Assembly: GCA_903928445.1 (NCBI GenBank)
Contig: CAIYRB010000039.1
Span: forward strand, 1 to 64,000
Origin: an uncultured Pseudomonadota bacterium
GTDB taxonomy: Bacteria > Bdellovibrionota_B > Oligoflexia > Oligoflexales > CAIYRB01
DNA: 64,000 bases
Reading direction: 5' to 3'
The translations under genes and the position numbers were made by a program. Below the pieces are notes generated by a model that saw nothing but the letters and a program-made list of their open reading frames with translations, made no database searches and was not told the origin of the DNA. Shown here piece by piece: positions 6,429 to 14,584 of this stretch. The stretch's first letter is position 1. Each line of letters begins with the position of its first letter.

Positions 6429-8486
6429 ATGGTCAATCCCCTGCTAGAGACCTCCAAGCTGAAATTCGGAGCGGTTGCCTTCGACCGGATCCGCGCCGAG
6501 CAATTTGTCCCGGCCCTGACGCAGGCGATGACCGCCGCCAAAGCAGCGGTTGAGCGGATCAAGGCCGATCCCGCCGCGCCAAACTTTGCCAACACCTTCG
6601 TCAGCCTCGAGGCCACGACCGCTCAGGTCTATGATATCGCTTATATTTACAGCAATCTGCGGTCGGCTCACGGCGACGAGGCGATGCAGGCCCTGGCCAA
6701 AGAGATCATGCCGATGCTGATGGCGCTGGAGAGCGATATCAACCTGGATGCGGATCTCTTTGCCAGAGTGCAGACCGCCCACGACGGACTCGCCGGCGAA
6801 ACCCTGTCGGCAGAGGAGCGGACCCTAGCTGAGCGCACCTACCGATCACTGCGTCGCAACGGCGGCCTCCTCGACGCGGCTGGCAAGGCCAAGCTGCGCG
6901 CACTCGACGAGGAGCTTTCGGTGCTCGGGCCGAAGTTCTCTGAGCATGTGCTCAAAGCGACGAATGCCTTTGAACTAGTGGTGACCGACCCGGCCGACCT
7001 GGCCGGACTGCCCGCCTCGGCGATTGAAGCAGCCGAGATCTGTGCCAAGGATAAGAATAAGGGCAAGGCCGGCTCCTGGGTCTTTACCTTGCAGGCACCC
7101 AGCGTCCTGCCTTTTCTCAAATATGCCGAGCGCCGCGAGTTACGTCGCCAAGTCTGGACCGCCTACAATGCCCGGGCCTATACCGGCCCGGAGTCAAATC
7201 AAACCCTGGTCAAACGCATCGCCGTGCTGCGCTACCAACGCGCCCAGCTGCTCGGCTATGAGTCGCATGCCCACTTCCAAATGGAAGAACGCATGGCCGA
7301 GCATCCCGACACCGTCAGGGCCTTCCTGACCAGGCTCCTCGGCAAGAGTAAAACAGCAGGCGAGCGCGAGCTGGCGGAGCTGCAGCAGTTCATGCAAGAG
7401 CACGGAGCAACCGAGCCACTCCAACCATGGGACTATCCTTACTGGGCGCATAAGTTGAAGGAAAGCCGCTACCAGCTCAATGCCGAGGAGATGCGGCCGT
7501 ATTTCCCTCTGGGCCAGGTGTTGAATGGTGCTTTTGCATGCGCCGCGCGCTTATTTGACCTGGAGTTCAAGCCGACCTCCGAGGTCCCGGTCTATGCCCA
7601 AGACGTCCAGGTCTTCGAAGTCGTCCATAAGGGCACGGGCGAGTATATGGGCCTGTTTTATGCCGACTTCCACCCCCGCGCGACCAAGGGTGGCGGTGCC
7701 TGGTGCACACGGTTTAAAGGGCAATACCGCGAGCTGGATGCCAACGATGGCAAGGGGGCCTGGGTTAGGCCGCATGTCAGCATCGTCTGTAATTTCAGTC
7801 CGCCTTCGGCTGGCAAGCCGTCCCTGTTGACCTTTCAAGAAGTCAGCACCCTGTTTCACGAGTTCGGCCACGCCCTGCATTCGCTGCTGTCGCGCTGCAC
7901 CTTTCGCAGCCTGTCGTGCACCAATGTCTACCGGGACTTTGTCGAACTACCCTCACAACTGATGGAAAATTGGGCCAAGGAGCCTGAAGGCCTGGCCCTC
8001 TTTGCTCGCCACTACGAGACCGGTGCGACCATCCCGGCTGCGATGGTCGAGAAGATCATCGCCAGCGAGAACTTCCACGCCGCTTACATGATGCTGCGCC
8101 AACTGCGCTTTGGCTTCCTCGACTTGGCTTGGTACGGTAGCGACCCGAGTGGCATCAATGATGTCGCGGCCTTCGAGCACCAGGCCACGGCCGCCACGGA
8201 GCTGCTGCCGACCACCTTGGGCACGAATATTTCATGTGCCTTCGAACATATCTTTTCGGGAGGCTACTCCGCCGGGTATTATGGGTATAAGTGGGCGGAG
8301 GTCTTGGACGCGGATGCCTTTGAATTCTTCAAGGAACAGGGCATCTTTAGTCGCAAGGTCGCCGACCTCTACCGCACCGAGATACTAGAGCGGGGCGGTA
8401 GCGAGCATCCGATGCAGCTTTATAAGTCATTCCGTGGGCGCGCTCCAGACCCGGACGCGCTACTTAGACGGTCCCAGTTAATTTAA
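6429..8486 (+). CDS. M3 family oligopeptidase (oligopeptidase A type)
   Basis: A cytoplasmic zinc metallopeptidase that degrades short peptides, including those left by signal-peptide and ATP-dependent proteolysis. The 685 residues match oligopeptidase A/PrlC in length. The zinc site is HEFGH with His477, catalytic Glu478 and His481; the third ligand is Glu506 in VELPSQLMENW. No signal peptide is seen. The downstream 116-aa gene follows after 17 bases and is probably co-transcribed. Upstream (6354-6420) are AT-rich sequences with an AAACTC/GAGTTT inverted repeat and no clear promoter. Confidence 0.92.
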   Translation: MVNPLLETSKLKFGAVAFDRIRAEQFVPALTQAMTAAKAAVERIKADPAAPNFANTFVSLEATTAQVYDIAYIYSNLRSAHGDEAMQALAKEIMPMLMALESDINLDADLFARVQTAHDGLAGETLSAEERTLAERTYRSLRRNGGLLDAAGKAKLRALDEELSVLGPKFSEHVLKATNAFELVVTDPADLAGLPASAIEAAEICAKDKNKGKAGSWVFTLQAPSVLPFLKYAERRELRRQVWTAYNARAYTGPESNQTLVKRIAVLRYQRAQLLGYESHAHFQMEERMAEHPDTVRAFLTRLLGKSKTAGERELAELQQFMQEHGATEPLQPWDYPYWAHKLKESRYQLNAEEMRPYFPLGQVLNGAFACAARLFDLEFKPTSEVPVYAQDVQVFEVVHKGTGEYMGLFYADFHPRATKGGGAWCTRFKGQYRELDANDGKGAWVRPHVSIVCNFSPPSAGKPSLLTFQEVSTLFHEFGHALHSLLSRCTFRSLSCTNVYRDFVELPSQLMENWAKEPEGLALFARHYETGATIPAAMVEKIIASENFHAAYMMLRQLRFGFLDLAWYGSDPSGINDVAAFEHQATAATELLPTTLGTNISCAFEHIFSGGYSAGYYGYKWAEVLDADAFEFFKEQGIFSRKVADLYRTEILERGGSEHPMQLYKSFRGRAPDPDALLRRSQLI

Positions 8487-8503
8487 GCGGACAGGGGAAT
8501 TCA

Positions 8504-8854
8504 GTGAGCTTTGACATCCAGAAACGCGACAGCCTCCGCCTACTCACCGGCTTGGAAAGCGGCAAGCTTTCCAGCGCCGATGCTTTTAATCTGAGCGAAG
8601 AACTGGATCCCGTCGTGGTGCATCTGGTGCTGCGCTACCTGCGCGAGAAGTACCCTGCATCCGAGCCAAGCTCGTCGGGCGTGACCTCGCGACTGCTCGA
8701 ACTGATGTCGACCTATTCGCAGGTCGCCAAGCGTTCCAAGATCGGTGAGAAGGACAGCGTCAGCGAGTGGTTTGAAGAGACCTACAGTATGGGTGAATTC
8801 TACGACAAGGCCGATGAGATGATCGGCCTCATCGTCGACAAACTCGAAAGCTAA
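8504..8854 (+). CDS. Conserved-looking 116-aa helical protein
   Basis: A small protein without a signal or membrane segment, rich in charged helices. It starts with GTG at 8504, preceded by AGGGGA. The N-terminal half (LRLLTGLESGKLSSADAFNL) looks like a helical repeat; the C-terminal half ends in a charged, acidic helix. No family is recognised. It follows the M3 peptidase by 17 bases on the same strand, which suggests a shared transcript and perhaps a related role. It converges with the DUF3299 gene across a 22-base gap. Confidence 0.65.
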   Translation: MSFDIQKRDSLRLLTGLESGKLSSADAFNLSEELDPVVVHLVLRYLREKYPASEPSSSGVTSRLLELMSTYSQVAKRSKIGEKDSVSEWFEETYSMGEFYDKADEMIGLIVDKLES

Positions 8855-8876
8855 TTGAGCTTCTCGCCCTGACTCA

Positions 8877-9410
8877 TCATTTGGGCTGCGGCATCGGCAT
8901 CGGCAGGGGCTCATCGGGCATCTTATAGGGCTCCGAACCGTCGGCGTGCAGCATATAGGCAATTTTGCCGTATTGGCTGTCGTTGCTGGCGATATGCAGG
9001 CGACCCTTGACCCACACTGGCCCCCACGAGCGTTGCGGCGCTGTGCCATTTTTCTTCATCCGCACCATGACCATTTGATTCGGTGGCGGTGGCGGGACGT
9101 GAATACAAGCCTGCGGACTAGGCACCAAGAGAAATTCTGACAGGCCATGGTCGTCATCGTCGAGCGGTACGACGAAGCCAGGAATCTTGATCGCTTTACC
9201 ATCGAGGTCGGCCAGCTCCTTGCTCTTTTGCCCGGTCGCAACATCCAGGTCACGCAGCACGCGCCAATCCACCTCGATATAGGCGCTGGCGGCCGGGGAG
9301 TCAGCTTCTGCATGCGCCCGGTGACGAATCACTCCGTAAACACAGACGCCAAGCACTGGACCAAGGGTCACCGAAGCGATGAGAGCGAATTTAACCCAGG
9401 TTTTCATCAT
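8877..9410 (-). CDS. DUF3299 exported protein
   Basis: A protein of about 177 residues with an N-terminal hydrophobic anchor/signal (MMKTWVKFALIASVTLG). The diagnostic DUF3299 block is present: IPGFVVPLD, then FLLVP, then ACIHVPPPPPNQMV. It is expected in the periplasm or inner-membrane face. In Vibrio, DUF3299 genes sit in ABC-transporter clusters linked to zinc acquisition (Zrg-type), and here it directly follows an ABC permease and ATPase, which supports a metal-related role by context only. The start at the MM pair is chosen because a signal peptide begins there; a longer form from 9440 is possible. The C-terminus is Met/Pro-rich (PLPMPMPQPK), which could bind metal. Confidence 0.8.
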   Translation of the reverse strand: MMKTWVKFALIASVTLGPVLGVCVYGVIRHRAHAEADSPAASAYIEVDWRVLRDLDVATGQKSKELADLDGKAIKIPGFVVPLDDDDHGLSEFLLVPSPQACIHVPPPPPNQMVMVRMKKNGTAPQRSWGPVWVKGRLHIASNDSQYGKIAYMLHADGSEPYKMPDEPLPMPMPQPK

Positions 9411-9476
9411 TCCATTCCATCTGTTGGAGAAGCTCTGCACGGAAGTGTGCCGTTATAGCGCATCACCTTTCGAAGC

Positions 9477-10739
9477 TCACAGCCGCATCGTTAAGCCATC
9501 ATGCAAAGTCGTACGGTAAGCCCGCCAGGCCGGGATCGCTCCCAGTAGAAGGCCGAGGGCAAAGATCGCCGACAGATAGCCGGCCTCACCGCTGGCAGGG
9601 GGCTGAATCGGGATCAAGAGCCCGAACTGCGCTTCGACATAGGGCTGGGCCAGTACTAGACCGACATAGACCAAGATGAGGCCGCACGCCGCACCGAGGA
9701 TCGTTAGCAGGCCAGCCTCAAACACCATCAAGGTCACAATCAACCTGGGCCCGGCACCGATCGCCCGCAGGATCGCCATCTCCCGCCGCCTTTCGCTGAG
9801 CGAATGGTAGATCGACACCAGCATGCCGAGAAGGCCGACGACGACGACGCAGGCTGAGACCAAGCGCAGACCGTTTTCACCGTAGGCAACTAGGTCCCAC
9901 AACTCGTTCAAGGTGACGCCGGGAATCACCGCGGTTAATGCGACCGCCTTCGTCTCGTTGATATCCCGCTGCAGGGTGAGCGTGTCACCGCGGGACTTGG
10001 CGCCGACAAAAAAGGCGGTGACCTCATCTACGGCCGGCGGCTGCGCAATCAGCGCGGCAGCGGAGGTAGCGTGCCCAGACTGCGGCGGCGCGCCGTCGGT
10101 CCAATCGGCATGAATCGCTTCCTCGCCCTCTAGGGAGATAAACAACGACCGGTCGATCGGCGTGCCGGTCGGCGCCAATATACCACAAACATTGAAAGGT
10201 TTATCAGCGTGGTTTTGAAACGAGACCTCGGCGACACCGTGAGCCAGGGTCAATGCGCTACCCAGCTGGTAACCAAGCTTTGTCGCCACAGCGCTGCCGA
10301 TCACGACGTCGAATAAAGCTTGCGGCGTATGCCCAAGCACCAGCCGCGGCGGCTCGCCCCGGCGGTAATGATAATGCTGGTAGAAGTCCTCAGTGGTGCC
10401 AACGACGCGAAAGCCCTTATGACTATCACCGAGCGACAAGGGAATCGTCCAGGCGACGTCCGGGCGCGCCTTGATTGCCGCATAGGCGCTGTACGGGACG
10501 GCGTTGGTGGCGTTACCGATATGAAAGACCGTCGATAGCAACAGCGGGACGGCGCCGCCCCTTGCACCGACGATCAGGTCGGTCTGACTGATGGTGCCGG
10601 CAAAACCAGCTCGCGCACCAAGCCGCACCCGTTCCACCCCGAGCAGTAGTGCGACGCTCAGAGCGATCGAGACCACCGTCAGTGTGCTGGCAAAACGACG
10701 GTTCCACAGCGACTTAAGCGCCAGTTTTAAGGCAAGCAT
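9477..10739 (-). CDS. ABC transporter permease, FtsX/MacB-like
   Basis: A 420-residue inner-membrane permease with one N-terminal helix (about 15-35), a large periplasmic domain, and three C-terminal helices (about 285-310, 335-360, 385-405). This is the MacB/LolC layout. The segment SLSERRREMAILRAIGA (about 314-330) is the usual cytoplasmic coupling loop of the FtsX family. Its start overlaps the stop of the ATPase gene by one base (TGATG), indicating translational coupling. Such pairs move lipoproteins, peptides or metals through the envelope using ATP without crossing the membrane. The DUF3299 gene downstream points to a Zrg-like metal system. Confidence 0.85.
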   Translation of the reverse strand: MLALKLALKSLWNRRFASTLTVVSIALSVALLLGVERVRLGARAGFAGTISQTDLIVGARGGAVPLLLSTVFHIGNATNAVPYSAYAAIKARPDVAWTIPLSLGDSHKGFRVVGTTEDFYQHYHYRRGEPPRLVLGHTPQALFDVVIGSAVATKLGYQLGSALTLAHGVAEVSFQNHADKPFNVCGILAPTGTPIDRSLFISLEGEEAIHADWTDGAPPQSGHATSAAALIAQPPAVDEVTAFFVGAKSRGDTLTLQRDINETKAVALTAVIPGVTLNELWDLVAYGENGLRLVSACVVVVGLLGMLVSIYHSLSERRREMAILRAIGAGPRLIVTLMVFEAGLLTILGAACGLILVYVGLVLAQPYVEAQFGLLIPIQPPASGEAGYLSAIFALGLLLGAIPAWRAYRTTLHDGLTMRL

Positions 10740-11458
10740 CAGGCGTGTGTCCCTTTTGCCGCAGCGACCTGATTCACATCGCGCAGCGACAAGGTGCGTT
10801 GAAACAGCGGTGCCAGAGTCAGATCGTGGCTGACAAACAGCACGGTGGCGCCGCTGCGAGCCGTCTCGTCAAATAGGAGGCGCAAAAAATCCTCGCGGTG
10901 TTCGGAATCGAGCGCCGACGTCGGTTCGTCGGCGATGACCAACTCCGGCCCACCAAGCAGGGCCCGCGCCACCGCCACCCGCTGCTGCTGACCGACGCTC
11001 AACGCAGTCACCGGCATGCCGAGCAGACCCGCAATACCCAGCCGCTCGGCGATGACAGCTGCCGCAAGCTCGAGGCTGGCGACGCTGCCAGCCTGCATCA
11101 GCCTGGCGCGGCGCGGCGCACTGAGGAGGCAGGGCAAGGTGATATTTTCGACGACGCTCAGGTAGGGGATCAAATTAAACATTTGAAAGACATAACCCAA
11201 ACGTTCACCGCGAAAGCGGTCGCGCTCGCTGCCGCTCATGGTGCCGAGATCGGCCCCAAGCACCGCCAGATTGCCGCCTTGCGGCGGAAGAATCCCGGCG
11301 ATAAGACCAAGCAGCGTGGTCTTGCCACTACCGCTAGGCCCGTGCAAAAAAACCCGCTCACCACGCGAGATCATCATCGTCGGCAGCCGCAAGACGTCAC
11401 GACCTGGGTGGTAGGCAAAGCTGAGGTCTTTGATAACCACCGCAGGAGCCGCCTTCAC
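10739..11458 (-). CDS. ABC transporter ATP-binding protein (LolD/MacB type)
   Basis: A 239-residue ATPase. Walker A is GPSGSGKTT (about 40-48), the signature is LSVGQQQRVA, Walker B is LVIADEPTSALD, and the switch His is in VLFVSHD. The FQMFNLIPYLSVVENI Q-loop is characteristic of the MacB/LolD branch. It starts with GTG at 11458; upstream ATG codons are in another frame. It overlaps the permease by one base. The operon start lies just downstream of four 11-base tandem repeats (11510-11553), which may affect its expression. Confidence 0.88.
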   Translation of the reverse strand: MKAAPAVVIKDLSFAYHPGRDVLRLPTMMISRGERVFLHGPSGSGKTTLLGLIAGILPPQGGNLAVLGADLGTMSGSERDRFRGERLGYVFQMFNLIPYLSVVENITLPCLLSAPRRARLMQAGSVASLELAAAVIAERLGIAGLLGMPVTALSVGQQQRVAVARALLGGPELVIADEPTSALDSEHREDFLRLLFDETARSGATVLFVSHDLTLAPLFQRTLSLRDVNQVAAAKGTHA

Positions 11459-11509
11459 CTTCGGACCTGCGGCTGGCGGGGGGCGGGCTGGCGCATCATG
11501 GGTCTCTCC

Positions 11510-11553
11510 TGGATCACACCTGGATCACACCTGGATCACACCTGGATCACACC
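11510..11553. repeat. Four exact tandem copies of an 11-mer
   Basis: TGGATCACACC is repeated four times with no mismatch. It lies 52 bases upstream of the ABC operon start codon. The period is about one helical turn, so bound proteins would line up on one face. Repeats this short and perfect can also change copy number by slippage. Confidence 0.9.
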
Positions 11554-11641
11554 AGGTCCTCTACCGATAGTGGATTTAATCTGAGAAAGCCATGAGAAAG
11601 CGCCAGCGTTGGAGCGAGCCCGAGTTGCCGAGATCCCTACC

Positions 11642-11681
11642 GACTGAGTCAGACTGAGTCAGACTGAGTCAGACTGAGTCA
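11642..11681. repeat. Four exact tandem copies of a 10-mer
   Basis: GACTGAGTCA is repeated four times exactly and ends inside the stop codon of the secreted-protein gene (11679-11681 reads TGA on the minus strand). It lies 88 bases from the 11-mer array, with a different unit. Slippage here would alter the 3' end of that gene or its transcript. Confidence 0.9.
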
Positions 11682-12143
11682 GACCTTTTGCACTTGAACA
11701 GTCAAGTCGTTCAGATAGTCAACGACATCATTTAAGATCGGCCGATCGGGAAAGCAACCATTGGTCGTCTTGATCTGGACGACGCCAGCTTTAAGCGTGG
11801 CCAGCGCGGCGAGGAACTCAGTAGGTTGATTCGGCGACCAGGTATTGGACGTCTCACGCGGCCGGCTGGAGGGCCCATCGTACTCTGCTAAGTAGCTGGT
11901 GATGACGCTGCTATCCAGATTCAATACCAGGGTCTTCGTGGTGTCCATCGGCGTGCTGCGCACCAACGTCAAGTGCTGGGCGGTGACCGTCAAGGTCAGA
12001 TTGTCGCTGTGCGGTGAGCAGCCTGTGCTCTGGTAGAAGGTTTGACCAGCACTGGCGAAAACCGGTGCCGCAAGGGCAGGTAGGGCGGCGAACGCCCCGC
12101 TTAGGCTAAAGCCGAGGGCAAGAATGGATGTGCTGAGTTTCAT
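11679..12143 (-). CDS. Small exported protein, unknown
   Basis: A 154-residue protein with a Sec signal peptide ending near ALAAP (about residue 25). The mature part has two Cys (in STGCSPH and NGCFPD) that may pair. I recognise no family. The start at 12143 is chosen because MKLSTSILALGFSL is a good signal peptide and AAGGA lies eight bases upstream. It is upstream of the ABC/DUF3299 set on the same strand, separated by 220 bases and two tandem arrays. It could be a substrate-binding or sensing partner of that set, which is only a guess. Confidence 0.65.
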   Translation of the reverse strand: MKLSTSILALGFSLSGAFAALPALAAPVFASAGQTFYQSTGCSPHSDNLTLTVTAQHLTLVRSTPMDTTKTLVLNLDSSVITSYLAEYDGPSSRPRETSNTWSPNQPTEFLAALATLKAGVVQIKTTNGCFPDRPILNDVVDYLNDLTVQVQKV

Positions 12144-12281
12144 GGCATGGTCCTTCATGTTGCAAAGTGAACAGCAATGCTGCCTGAACACGGAAGCCAC
12201 CATAGAGCAACCTGCCACTATAAGAAAATAATTTATTATTATGGCGGGGATTCGATCATTTTATCGATGTCACACCACCCT

Positions 12282-12357
12282 GAGGGTGTTGAAAATGCCA
12301 CAGAAACTCGGCTCGAGAGAGGCGAGGACCGGAGTTTACCCAAGGCTCAACACCCTC
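12282..12357. repeat. Nested inverted repeat after fliG-like gene
   Basis: GAGGGTGTTGA (12282-12292) pairs with TCAACACCCTC (12347-12357), the latter touching the stop codon of the fliG-like gene. Inside are AAACTC/GAGTTT and CTCG/CGAG arms, so the whole 76 bases could fold into one long hairpin. It could act as a terminator or mRNA 3'-end stabiliser for the minus-strand operon. No T-run marks it as a simple Rho-independent terminator. Confidence 0.6.
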
Positions 12358-13353
12358 TCAAACATAGACGTCGTCGCCGCTGGGAATCTCGATAACGCCT
12401 TCGGCTGCGAGCCGCTGCGCCAGCTGCGCCAGCTGCTGCTGTGCAGCTTCGACGTCGGCCTTGCGCTGCTTTGGCGCTGCCGCAAGATCCTCGCGCAGGA
12501 GCTGCGCGGCACGTTGCGACAGGTTGCGCAGCAGGTGTTCGGTTACAGCAGCGGGCGCATCCTTTAAAGCCAGGCGTAGGGTTGCCGGCGGTGCCTTAGC
12601 CAGCAGGGTCTGCACGCCGCGGTCTGGAATGCGCAGTAGATCGCTAAAGGTAAACAGCTGACGCCGCACCTCAGCAGCAAGAGCCGGATCGCGGGTTTCC
12701 AGCTCCGTCAGCAAAGCTTCACCTGCAGCTTTGCCCAAGCTGTTGAGCAGGCCCACGACCTTGGTGACTCCGCCAGGCGATTTCTGGATTTGCAGGGATG
12801 CAGCCTGCTCGGCCTGAAGCGAGGTGATTAAATCATCCAAGACCTCGGCGCTGACCGGGCCAAGGGTGGCGATGCGGTGAATGAGTTCGGCGTGGATACT
12901 CGCGGGGAGTAGCTTTAAGACTTCACCGGCCTTTTTTGCCGCGGTGTGCGCAAGGACTAGGGCCCCGGTCTGCAGGTGTTCCCGACGCAGGAGGTTGGCT
13001 AATACCCGGCTGTCGATCTGCGTCAGTAACTCGGTGAGCACCGGCGTCGTAAGGTCTAGGGTCGCCTCAAGGCGAGCCGCTTCGCCGGGCTTCAAGCCTC
13101 TAGCGAACAACTTCCTTGCGGCATCGGCGCTGCCGACCAGCGCCGCGCTTGGGCGTTCGAGGGCGCTCTGGAACTCAGTGACGACGGCATCGACGACCTC
13201 TGGCTCGACGCGGCCAAGCTGACTAAGCGCCCCGCCAATGCGCCGCACTTCATCGCTCGACATCTGCGCCACGACGGCGCCGGCGAGGTCCTCGCCCAGG
13301 GCCAGAAGGACGACTGCGGCTTTCTGTAAGCTCGAGAGCTTTTCTGCGCCCAT
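12358..13353 (-). CDS. fliG: FliG paralogue (motor-switch family)
   Basis: A 331-residue protein with the full FliG plan: N-terminal domain, middle domain and C-terminal torque domain. The C-terminal part reads ELETRDPALAAEVRRQLF, then FSDLLRIPDRGVQTLL, then LRNLSQRAAQLLREDL, matching the FliG signature including conserved charged residues of the torque helix. True FliG couples the stator to the rotor in the flagellar motor. Here no fliF, fliM, fliH or other flagellar gene is adjacent; the only partner is a 118-aa protein starting 356 bases upstream in the same operon (stop and start two bases apart). It may be a divergent paralogue serving another rotor or envelope machine; ordinary flagellar use with a dispersed gene is equally possible. 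Confidence 0.85.
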   Translation of the reverse strand: MGAEKLSSLQKAAVVLLALGEDLAGAVVAQMSSDEVRRIGGALSQLGRVEPEVVDAVVTEFQSALERPSAALVGSADAARKLFARGLKPGEAARLEATLDLTTPVLTELLTQIDSRVLANLLRREHLQTGALVLAHTAAKKAGEVLKLLPASIHAELIHRIATLGPVSAEVLDDLITSLQAEQAASLQIQKSPGGVTKVVGLLNSLGKAAGEALLTELETRDPALAAEVRRQLFTFSDLLRIPDRGVQTLLAKAPPATLRLALKDAPAAVTEHLLRNLSQRAAQLLREDLAAAPKQRKADVEAAQQQLAQLAQRLAAEGVIEIPSGDDVYV

Positions 13354-13355
13354 GT

Positions 13356-13712
13356 TTATTCTTCTACAAACTCAAGGGTGCCAAGTCCCTTATCAGCATC
13401 CGGTACCGCAGCAGCGGCAGGAGCTGCAGCGGCAGTCGCAGTGGCCGCGCTGTTTGGCCAGACTTTTGCTACGCTGGTACCCTCGGCTTTGAGCACGATG
13501 ATCTGGCTCAAGGCAGTTTGCGGCGTCAGCTTGCGTGCCGTAGGGACTTCCGCGCCCTTTTTCAGTAGGTAGTATAATCGCCCACTTGGTTCCTGGACGG
13601 GGTACGCATCATAGGTCTTTGCCAAAGGCGCGAGTCCCATCGAGCGCAGGGCCGTGTCGTCTTTGAAGCGGAGTTTCCCGAGCATCGCAACCAGTTGATC
13701 ATAGGGCAGCAT
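13356..13712 (-). CDS. Unknown 118-aa protein, operon with fliG
   Basis: A protein with an N-terminal globular part (MLPYDQLVAMLGKLRF onwards, about 75 residues) and an Ala/Pro-rich C-terminal tail (about 85-110). No signal peptide. The start at 13712 is chosen over 13826 because AAGGA lies seven bases upstream and the longer N-terminus looks non-coding. It is two bases from the fliG-like start, so the two are surely co-transcribed. Family not recognised; a role as a partner of the FliG paralogue is inferred from position. Confidence 0.65.
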   Translation of the reverse strand: MLPYDQLVAMLGKLRFKDDTALRSMGLAPLAKTYDAYPVQEPSGRLYYLLKKGAEVPTARKLTPQTALSQIIVLKAEGTSVAKVWPNSAATATAAAAPAAAAVPDADKGLGTLEFVEE

Positions 13713-13852
13713 GGGTGATTCCTTCTCACAGTGGAGTGACACACCAAAGCCTCTTCGGTCGCTCGCAGCGAAGACCTGAGGGGCGACCGCTATTTTTTTT
13801 GTAAAAATTGCAAGAGTCAGGAACAACTGACGTTATTCCAGACCTCTGACGA

Positions 13853-13903
13853 GCTTCGCAAGCTTCTTAGTCGCTGGCGAGGCATATCATTTCGCGCCAG
13901 CGT
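13853..13903 (-). repeat. 3'-end two-hairpin repeat, copy A
   Basis: Read on the minus strand it starts right after the DedA stop codon. The arms CGCTGGCG and CGCCAGCG (13902-13895 and 13879-13872) enclose a loop starting CGAAATG. The core CTGGCGCGAAA matches copy B (16431) and copy C (46240). A second small hairpin around AAGCTT follows. Probable transcript end or REP-like element. Confidence 0.6.
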
Positions 13904-14584
13904 CTACTTCGGCGATGCCGGCGGAGCGACAGAGGTGAGGCGGGCAGACCGACGAGCCTTCAGCGCATGGATCACGGCCGGCGCGACCGAGATGACGATG
14001 ATCGCGATCATCACCAGATGGAAGTTGGTTTTCACCACCGGATTGTTGCCCAGGTAATAGCCGCCAGCAAGAAAGGGAACGATCCAAAAGGCAGCCCCAG
14101 CGATGCTATAGATCGTAAACCAAAAGAAGTTCATCGCGCCGATCCCCGCGACAAAGGGCGCAAAGGTACGAACGATCGGGATAAATCGCGCCAGAACGAC
14201 CGTTTTGCCGCCGTGACGAGCGTAAAATGCTTCGGTTTGATCAAGGTAGTCGCGGCGGAGAAAGCGCGAGCCCTCACCGCCAAACAGCCGCGCCCCGAAG
14301 AAGCGCCCGATGGTGTAGTTCGATAGATTGCCGAAAAAGGCGGCAATGAAACACAGCACCGCCAAAAGCGGCAGGTTTAGGATGGAACCCTCGATCGCGG
14401 CTAAAGCCCCGACGGCAAACAGCAGGGAGTCACCAGGCAGAAAAGGCGTCACGACGAGGCCGGTTTCACAGAAGATGACGAGAAAAAGCACCCCGTAAAA
14501 CCACGGGCCAAACATGGTGACCAGCTCGTTTAGGTGGGTGTCCAAATGTAAAAACAAGTCGATCACGCTGTGCAGCCACGCCAT
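13904..14584 (-). CDS. DedA family membrane protein
   Basis: A 226-residue inner-membrane protein of the DedA/SNARE-associated family, which includes undecaprenyl-phosphate and polyprenyl lipid flippases. The hallmark stretch FCETGLVVTPFLPGDSLLF (about 41-59) is nearly identical to E. coli DedA-type members, and the downstream RFIPIVRTFAPFVAG (about 136-150) carries the conserved Arg residues. Four to six hydrophobic helices are present. The start at 14584 (MAWLHSV) is chosen because family N-termini begin HxLxDLxLHLD and AAGG lies upstream. It stands alone as a transcript, ended by repeat copy A. Confidence 0.9.
   Translation of the reverse strand: MAWLHSVIDLFLHLDTHLNELVTMFGPWFYGVLFLVIFCETGLVVTPFLPGDSLLFAVGALAAIEGSILNLPLLAVLCFIAAFFGNLSNYTIGRFFGARLFGGEGSRFLRRDYLDQTEAFYARHGGKTVVLARFIPIVRTFAPFVAGIGAMNFFWFTIYSIAGAAFWIVPFLAGGYYLGNNPVVKTNFHLVMIAIIVISVAPAVIHALKARRSARLTSVAPPASPK

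Noticed and set aside
10898-11584. 228-codon plus-strand ORF over the ABC ATPase
   Set aside because: Antisense shadow of a gene with full Walker and signature motifs; the translation is rich in His/Arg/Gln.
13738-13800. GGTCGC/GCGACC inverted arms upstream of the fliG operon
   Set aside because: Arms are short and far apart and there is no supporting pattern; not listed as an operator.
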